The notes beneath the pieces were generated by a model that was given only the letters and a program-made list of their open reading frames with translations, did no database searches and was not told the origin of the DNA. A program made the translations under genes and the position numbers. Below, in pieces: positions 63,366 through 64,000 of a DNA stretch of 64,000 nucleotides (positions within the stretch are counted from its first letter, which is position 1; each line of letters begins with the position of its first letter). Source of the stretch: JAEULH01 sp963805915 (GTDB lineage Bacteria > Pseudomonadota > Alphaproteobacteria > Rhodospirillales > Defluviicoccaceae); NCBI GenBank assembly GCA_963805915.1, contig CAWDWD010000018.1, forward strand, positions 1-64,000, in the 5' to 3' direction.

Positions 63366-64000
63366 CTACAGCGCGAAATCCCGTTCGGCCTCAAAGCAGG
63401 AGCCGCCACGCCAAGGCTTGCTTTGCGTGCTGGCTCGCCCTTGCCAAGTCTGCAATGGCAAGCGAACTGATTCGCTCAGCAGACATCCGGCGACCGCATC
63501 CAGCCCGTCGTCTCGACACTTACCTTTTCCAGGTCGCCATTCGCGCATCTCTTGAACGAATGGGGTATCGAACACGCCCTCATGAACGGCAAGCCGGCCC
63601 GCGGCCAGAACAGCGTCAAATGCTTCGAGGATGCGGATATCCTTGCTCGTCCTGGAGGTATGTTCCAGAACGGCGCAGTTCAGGCCGCTCCGGCGGAGTT
63701 GCTGGCGCAACAAGCCCGTCAAAAAGCGCCCTATTCCGTTGGTTTCAACGGTCACCGCCGGCAAATGCAATTCACGAACGATCGAAGCAACCTGTCGGCA
63801 TAGTTGGGTCGCCTCGTCGACGTCATCCGCCAGCAGTGGATCGTGAGTGATATACTCTATTCGATGCAGCCAGTATGAGCCGGACTCATCCGTGAAAACG
63901 GCTGCGACGACGCTCGAGTCGCCCGTATCCGGCGACCCGTAGGAGGGGTCCCACCAGCAAGACACAGATACCAGACGGGCGCCGCCAAGTGTCAGTGTCG
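63366..64000 (-). CDS. Phage terminase large subunit, C-terminal part (runs off the window)
   Basis: The minus-strand frame is open through the window end, giving about 211 residues of a terminase large subunit nuclease domain: WWDPSYGSPDTGDSSVVAAVF, YWLHRIEYITHDP, AVTVETNGIGRFL, ILEAFDAVLAAGRL and RDDGLDAVAGCLL. The conserved Asp residues of the RNase H-like nuclease are at DPSYG, VETNG and DDGLDA. This enzyme cuts and packages phage or GTA DNA. The N-terminal ATPase half is outside the window. It may mark a prophage or gene-transfer-agent region beyond the end. Confidence 0.88.
   Translation of the reverse strand, partial: TLTLGGARLVSVSCWWDPSYGSPDTGDSSVVAAVFTDESGSYWLHRIEYITHDPLLADDVDEATQLCRQVASIVRELHLPAVTVETNGIGRFLTGLLRQQLRRSGLNCAVLEHTSRTSKDIRILEAFDAVLAAGRLAVHEGVFDTPFVQEMREWRPGKGKCRDDGLDAVAGCLLSESVRLPLQTWQGRASTQSKPWRGGSCFEAERDFAL

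Overview
The window is high-GC bacterial DNA that looks like an alphaproteobacterial chromosome, most likely Rhodospirillales-like. The evidence is a GcrA cell-cycle regulator, an MmcB-type nuclease, a DUF4169 protein, an Mcl1-type malyl-CoA lyase, FliL and a Rhodospirillales-style prophage terminase. The genus cannot be fixed from the sequence alone. No rRNA, tRNA or CRISPR array was found.

Layout. Positions 1-2360 hold nested insertion sequences: an ISAs1-family element interrupted by an IS1595-type element, with the tail of an interrupted host gene next to it. Positions 2.7-14.1 kb hold a sodium:solute symporter, a divergent CBS/DUF294 regulator, an RTX-repeat protein, an FMN-binding glutamate synthase-like protein, a DEAD-box helicase, a small DUF4169 protein, a 2OG-Fe(II) oxygenase and CorA. 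Positions 14.1-29.9 kb are mostly housekeeping: malyl-CoA lyase, xerD, a 46-residue membrane protein, fliL, bacterioferritin, a Bcp peroxiredoxin, glnE, a large AsmA-like protein, hemerythrin, tyrS, anmK, a Gdx/SugE-type SMR exporter and a ygiB/ygiC-like pair. Positions 30.1-33.9 kb form a tight glutaminase - MFS transporter - asparaginase operon.

Positions 34.1-47.1 kb are a cobalamin corrin-ring locus: cbiX with a His-rich tail, a two-domain CobH, CobL (CbiE-CbiT), a triple fusion CobI-CbiG-CobJ, CobM, then convergent CbiD and CobK, and finally CobB. The presence of CbiX, CbiG and CbiD points to the cobalt-early (anaerobic-type) route. A HepT/MntA toxin-antitoxin pair sits inside it, as does a copper pair (TauE/SafE-like transporter plus SCO).

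Positions 47.2-58.4 kb hold a YcgN-type cysteine-cluster protein, a DHDPS-family aldolase, a YgjP-type metalloprotease, MmcB, YjbQ, a second hemerythrin, a glycine-zipper protein, a stand-alone ACT-like protein, a four-PAS sensor kinase, a ParA-like ATPase, and a glycerate kinase/GntP permease operon. Positions 58.5-64.0 kb look accessory and visibly more AT-rich: two secreted malectin-domain proteins, gcrA, and a prophage/GTA-type terminase running off the end.

The most striking technical feature is that at least nine conserved genes are broken by frameshifts, and every one I could resolve is a single extra base, usually in a short G/C run. Four fall in cobL alone. This one-sided bias suggests sequence error more than gene decay. 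The most interesting biology is in the fused cobalamin enzymes, especially the RNase H-like domain on CobH, and in the malectin/glycoside-hydrolase-like pair.
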